From an uncultured Clostridia bacterium (lineage in GTDB: Bacteria > Bacillota > Clostridia > UMGS1810): DNA of 64,000 nucleotides. Position 1 is the stretch's first letter. Each line of letters opens with the position of its first letter. A program made the translations under genes and the position numbers. Under the pieces are notes generated by a model. It was not told where the DNA came from and ran no database searches. It saw nothing but the letters and a program-made list of their open reading frames with translations. The stretch lies in NCBI GenBank assembly GCA_934500705.1, contig CAKSTI010000016.1, forward strand, positions 4,172 through 68,171, read 5' to 3'. This document shows, one piece after another, positions 60,267 to 64,000 of this stretch.

Positions 60267-62307
60267 ATGCGCTGCGGCAGAGCTTGTCCTGTCTGATAGC
60301 GGAAACTTTACGCTTGTAAGAGATAACTGCGCCGATGAATGTATCGGCGACAGAATAAACTTCGGCATATCCGTCGGCGGAGGAAGGGAGCTTTCGCTCA
60401 GTGACTTTGCCTTTGACGGTGCCGAAGAGTGTGGGAAACTTCTTAAACTTTTTTACAAAAACGCAGATTACGGTCTTTTGGTGACAACGGAGCTTGAATT
60501 GGCGGACGGCGTGATTGCTCAGAGGAATACCGTCAAAAATACGGGCGCAAAAAGCGTAATGCTCACAAAATTTTCCTCCGCCGCTTTAAATCGGATTGCA
60601 TACGGCGGCGATGCGTGGCACAATAAGGATTTGACCGTTTACATATGCACAAACGACTGGCAGTGCGAGGGGCAGTGGCATACCTTTGCGCCGTCACAGC
60701 TCGGACTGTGTCCGTCAACCGTTCACCCGTGGGAGTGCAAGAGTTATTCTGTCGGTACGGTAGGCAGTTGGTCAACTTCGGGTTACTATCCGCTCGTTAT
60801 GGTTGAGGACAAGGGCACAAATTCGGTGTGGTTTATGGAAACCGAGGGCTCGCACAGCTGGCAGATTAAGCTGTCTGCGCACGGCGGTTATGCCGAGCCT
60901 GACCTGTCGCTTACCGCTTGCGGCTGTGACGAGGCGCTCGGCGGCTGGCATTATAACTTAAAGCCGGGTGAGCAGTATTCGGCGGAGAGGGCATTTTTCG
61001 GCGTTGCCGAGGGCGGTTTTGAGGGTGCGGTATCGTGCCTTAACGCATTTAAGCGTGCGGACAGCCTTGTTAAATATCCCGGCGGAGAGCCGCCGATAGT
61101 GTTTAATGACTATATGAACTGCCTGTGGCTTGACCATAGCTTTGAAAAGGTGACTGCGCTTATAGAAAAGGCGGCAGATGTCGGCTGTGATGTTTTTTGC
61201 ATAGACGACGGCTGGCAGACCAACAAAGACGGCAAAGGACACGGCGACTGGATACCGAGAGATAAACAACAGCTCAAAAAAATTGCCGATAAAATAAAGT
61301 CTTTGAATATGATACCGGGAATATGGTTTGAACTCGACGCTTGTATGAATAGCGCATATGGGTACAAACCCAACGAAAACTGGGTTTTAAAGAGATATGA
61401 TACGGCAGTCGGAGGGGAGAGGGCGTTTTATAACTTCCGCTCAAAAGAAGTTACCGACTACCTGTTTGAACGTGTAAAAGAAATCTATGATATGGGCTTC
61501 CGCTTTATAAAGAATGACTACAACCAGTCGACGGGAATAGGCTGTACCAATAGCTATGACGGCACATCTGCGGCGGAAGGACTTATCCAAAATACCGACG
61601 CATTTTATGAATTCATAAACAGTCTTTACGACCGCCTGCCGGGGCTTGTTATAGAAAACTGCGGCAGCGGAGCAATGCGTGACGACAACAAGATGCTGCG
61701 GCGTGCCGCAGTGCAGAGCACCTCCGATCAGGAAATATACCTAAACAACCCGTCCGTAATGATGGGCAGTATGACTCTTATGCCGCCGGAAAAAGCGGGC
61801 GTATGGGCGTACCCGTATCCTCTGTTGTTTGATGTTAAAGAGGAAACTCTAACGTCGCCCGAATACAAAGACAGTATGAAAAACGGGTTTGAAACCTCTT
61901 TTAATATGATTAACGCAATGTTTGGCGCAATGTATCTCTCCGGCAGAATTGATATGTGCGACGAATTTAACCTATCGCTCATAAAGGTCGGCGTTCGGCT
62001 TTACAAAAGGCTGAGGGCGCACATACCGAACGGCAGACCTGTTTATCCCACCGGTATATGCCGTATTAACGAAAAGGGGACAGCGTCGTTCGGAATACTG
62101 GACGGCAATGCACTTCTCCTTGCTGTGTGGAACATAAACGGAAAAGATACCGACACTGTGGCAATCGACACGTCAAAGTATCTTGACAGCGCTCGGATTG
62201 CAAGCGTATATCCGCAGATAGACGGAGTCGGATATTCGTATGAAAACGGTGTTCTGACCGCAAAACTTTCCAAAAATTCGGCAATGTTCTTTGAACTTGC
62301 AAGATAA
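60253..62307 (+). CDS. GH36-type alpha-galactosidase
   Basis: About 684 residues; the ATG at 60253 follows AGAGGTG and lies inside the esterase end. After an N-terminal beta-sandwich, the barrel has FCIDDGWQTNKDGKGHGDW, the nucleophile Asp422 in IKNDYNQS (family pattern K-W-D; here Asn replaces Trp), and acid/base Asp492 in STSDQEIY. LVIENCGSGAMRDDNKMLRRA is a further GH36/GH-D mark, split here by context. No signal peptide: a cytoplasmic enzyme removing terminal alpha-galactose (or alpha-N-acetylgalactosamine, as in related GH36 subgroups) from imported oligosaccharides. Confidence 0.85.
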   Translation: MKKYKCAAAELVLSDSGNFTLVRDNCADECIGDRINFGISVGGGRELSLSDFAFDGAEECGKLLKLFYKNADYGLLVTTELELADGVIAQRNTVKNTGAKSVMLTKFSSAALNRIAYGGDAWHNKDLTVYICTNDWQCEGQWHTFAPSQLGLCPSTVHPWECKSYSVGTVGSWSTSGYYPLVMVEDKGTNSVWFMETEGSHSWQIKLSAHGGYAEPDLSLTACGCDEALGGWHYNLKPGEQYSAERAFFGVAEGGFEGAVSCLNAFKRADSLVKYPGGEPPIVFNDYMNCLWLDHSFEKVTALIEKAADVGCDVFCIDDGWQTNKDGKGHGDWIPRDKQQLKKIADKIKSLNMIPGIWFELDACMNSAYGYKPNENWVLKRYDTAVGGERAFYNFRSKEVTDYLFERVKEIYDMGFRFIKNDYNQSTGIGCTNSYDGTSAAEGLIQNTDAFYEFINSLYDRLPGLVIENCGSGAMRDDNKMLRRAAVQSTSDQEIYLNNPSVMMGSMTLMPPEKAGVWAYPYPLLFDVKEETLTSPEYKDSMKNGFETSFNMINAMFGAMYLSGRIDMCDEFNLSLIKVGVRLYKRLRAHIPNGRPVYPTGICRINEKGTASFGILDGNALLLAVWNINGKDTDTVAIDTSKYLDSARIASVYPQIDGVGYSYENGVLTAKLSKNSAMFFELAR

Positions 62308-62310
62308 CAA

Positions 62311-62403
62311 AAAAAGGGGCTGTTTAAAAAGTGTCACAAAAATTGAGGATGAAAAGTCCTAGATTTTTTGTGTATAAAAAAAGGCTGATTTTGTGGTATA
62401 AAA
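62311..62403 (+). mobile_element. Solo 5' end of an IS1182-like element
   Basis: Starts with AAAGGGGCTGTTTAAAAAG, followed by a hairpin (AAAAATTGAGGA pairing with TCCTAGATTTTT, 2 mismatches, then T run), then GTGGTATAA and an ATG. The decayed element at 12734-13258 has the same order read on its minus strand: AAGGGGTTG repeat, AAAAATGAGGAC hairpin with TTTTTTTGTATAA, then a transposase ATG. Only this end remains; the transposase has been replaced by a recombinase fragment. It probably provides a -10 element for that fragment. Confidence 0.55.
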
Positions 62404-63744
62404 ATGATTGAAGATGCCCTTGCCGGTAAAATAGACCTTATTGTGACAAAATCCATAAGCCGTTTTGCAAGAAACACCATAGATACCCTAACCACCGTCA
62501 GGCAGCTGAAGGAAAAAGGCATAGAAGTATTTTTTGAAAAAGAAAATATTTATACCCTTGACAGTAAAGGTGAGCTTTTGATTACCATTATGTCGTCCAT
62601 TGCACAGGAGGAAAGCCGAAGTATTTCTGAGAATGTCACATGGGGGCAAAGAAAACGGTTTGCTGACGGCAAGGTGTCATTGCCTTATAAAAACTTTCTC
62701 GGTTACAGGCGCGGAAAGGACGGAAAACCTCAGATAGTTGAATCGGAGGCAAAAATTGTTCGGAAGATTTACCGATTATTTTTGGAAGGTCTTACACCCA
62801 CGCACATAGCACGCACATTAACCGAAGAAGGGATACCAACACCGGGCGGAAAGGTTATATGGCAAAATTCCACGGTGGAAAGTATTCTCACCAATGAAAA
62901 ATACAAAGGTGATGCGCTTTTGCAGAAGAAATATACTGTCGATTTTCTTTCAAAAAAGCAAAAAATAAATGAAGGCGAAGTTCCGCAGTATTATGTTGAA
63001 GGCAGCCACGAAGGCATTGTGACAGCCGAGGTATTCGACCTGGTTCAATATGAGCTGCATCGCCGAAAGAGTCTAAATACATCTTACTGTTCAAAAAGTC
63101 CGTTCTCAAGCAGATTGATTTGCGGTGAATGCGGCGGTACATACGGAGCAAAAATATGGGATTCCAATAACAAGTATCGGCGAGAAATTTATCAATGCAA
63201 TCATAGACACGGCAGACACTCCGGTGACGGTCTTGGCTGCAAAATCCCGCATCTCACGGCTGATGAAATTAAAGGCGCATTTATCGGAGCATTTAACAGC
63301 TGCATAGAAAACCGGAGAGAAATTATCGATAACTGCATTACGGTAATTTCTGAAATACTGGACACTTCAAAATTAGAAAAGCAGGCGTCAAATCTTTCGG
63401 AAGAATGCGCTGTGGTAACAGAGCTTATACGAAAATGTGTGGACGAAAACGCTCACATTTCCGTTGACCCAAAGGTTTATGTCGAAAAATATGAGCAACT
63501 CGCAGACAGATACGCAAAAGCAAAAGATAAGCTTGATAAAATGGAAACGGAAATTGCAAACAGAAATTCGAGGAAAAATATGATTGCGGCATTCCTTGAT
63601 GAATTGGAAAAGCAGGAGCGCTTGATTACGGATTTTGATACCGGACTTTTGAATGCGGTGATAGAAACAATGACGATATACTCCAAAGAACATATCGTTT
63701 TTAAGTTCAAAGGCGGAACAGAAATCAAGTGGTCGATTGTATAA
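62404..63744 (+). pseudogene. Large serine recombinase, N-terminally truncated
   Basis: The 446-residue frame begins at MIEDALAGKIDLIVTKSISR, a point that is usually about 60-75 residues into large serine recombinases, so the catalytic serine and its first beta-strand are missing. The remaining resolvase part (SRFARNTIDTL, then IMSSIAQEESRSISENV), the recombinase domain (GLTPTHIARTLTEEGIPTPGG), the zinc ribbon (LICGECGGTYG and YQCNHRHG with CKIPH) and a coiled coil (about 330-420) are intact. Loss of the N-terminus should inactivate it. It probably once mobilised an integrated element; the break coincides with an IS end. Confidence 0.8.
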
Positions 63745-63752
63745 ACAAAAAT

Positions 63753-63793
63753 CCCACAGAGAAAACAAAACGGTGCTTCTGTGGGGCTTTTTT
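63753..63793 (+). terminator. Terminator after the recombinase fragment
   Basis: CCCACAG (63753-63759) pairs with CTGTGGG (63779-63785), followed by GC and six T. Confidence 0.75.
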
Positions 63794-63842
63794 GCCTGTA
63801 CATTGAATTTTTGTGCAAATGGGAGAAAGCAGTCGGAAACGA

Positions 63843-63871
63843 TTGCTTTTTTGCCGTTTTTGTGTTAAAAT
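63843..63871 (+). promoter_or_regulatory. Promoter of the MFS transporter gene
   Basis: TTGCTT (63843-63848), 17 bp, TAAAAT (63866-63871). Confidence 0.6.
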
Positions 63872-63930
63872 ACTCAAAGTTATGTATTGGCATATCGCTA
63901 AAATTCTGCACGTTTTAAGGAGTTCTTTTT

Positions 63931-64000
63931 ATGGCAACAGCGCTACTTATTATAATATACATCGCCTTTATCGGTTTGGGAATACCCGATTCACTTTTCG
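63931..64000 (+). CDS. MFS transporter, N-terminal part (cut by window edge)
   Basis: Only 23 codons are visible: MATALLIIIYIAFIGLGIPD then SLF, continuing past the window. The first helix and the GLGIPDSLFG motif are typical of major facilitator transporters of the fucose/glucose-like (FHS-related) type. AAGGAG lies 8 nt before the ATG. The substrate cannot be told from this fragment. Confidence 0.6.
   Translation, partial: MATALLIIIYIAFIGLGIPDSLF

Overview
The window reads as chromosomal DNA of an anaerobic Clostridia-type Bacillota. The evidence is FabK as the enoyl-ACP reductase, an HprK-GlcK-MurB-RapZ-YvcK-WhiA-DnaE block, glutamine synthetase III, the GGGtGRT/Fe-S scaffold pair, SLH and copper-amine-oxidase-type stalk domains, and strong AGGAGG-type ribosome binding sites. 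The secreted glycosidases and S-layer proteins suggest a plant- or host-glycan degrader, for example an uncultured gut or rumen lineage. I cannot resolve the genus.

Left part (1-13.3 kb, visibly more AT-rich, almost all on the minus strand): a small accessory pair (a secreted InlB-repeat protein and a DUF6809 protein), then one long type II fatty-acid synthesis operon, read right to left: fabH-acpP-fabK-fabD-fabG-fabF-fabZ-accD-accA, followed by an iron-type alcohol dehydrogenase, an ALDH3-type aldehyde dehydrogenase and a DegV/FakB fatty-acid-binding protein, ending in a terminator. A TetR regulator lies just upstream. Palindromic operators at its own promoter and at the fabH promoter indicate a self-contained regulon. 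accB and accC are absent from the operon. Upstream of tetR are an orphan 3' half of a tRNA-Leu, a decayed IS1182-like element with terminal inverted repeats, and an intact tRNA-Thr(GGT).

Core part (13.4-38.2 kb): DUF1836 protein and ECF S component, a cation/proton antiporter, the hprK-glcK-murB-rapZ-yvcK-whiA-dnaE operon, lysine/DAP genes asd-dapA-dapB plus an orphan double-ACT protein, the Fe-S scaffold/GGGtGRT pair, a stalk-domain protein, a DeoR regulator divergent from a GpsA-like dehydrogenase, glutamine synthetase III, uppP, radA and a small lipoprotein.

Right part (38.3-62.3 kb): pnuC with an attenuator-like leader, then a roughly 18 kb plus-strand cell-surface glycan locus. It holds a CUT1 sugar importer (binding protein plus two permeases, no ATPase), an SLH-anchored protein, three secreted proteins of unknown family, and two giant paralogous stalk-CBM-clan GH-A-like-CBM9-like glycosidases. 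A convergent two-component system follows, then an SGNH hydrolase overlapping a GH36 alpha-galactosidase. The simplest reading is surface capture and cleavage of a galactose-containing, possibly acylated glycan, import, and intracellular debranching. A 24-bp-arm perfect palindrome separates the two-component system from the esterase/galactosidase pair.

Right edge (62.3-64 kb): the solo 5' end of an IS1182-like element fused to the headless C-terminal part of a large serine recombinase, then the first codons of an MFS transporter cut by the window edge.
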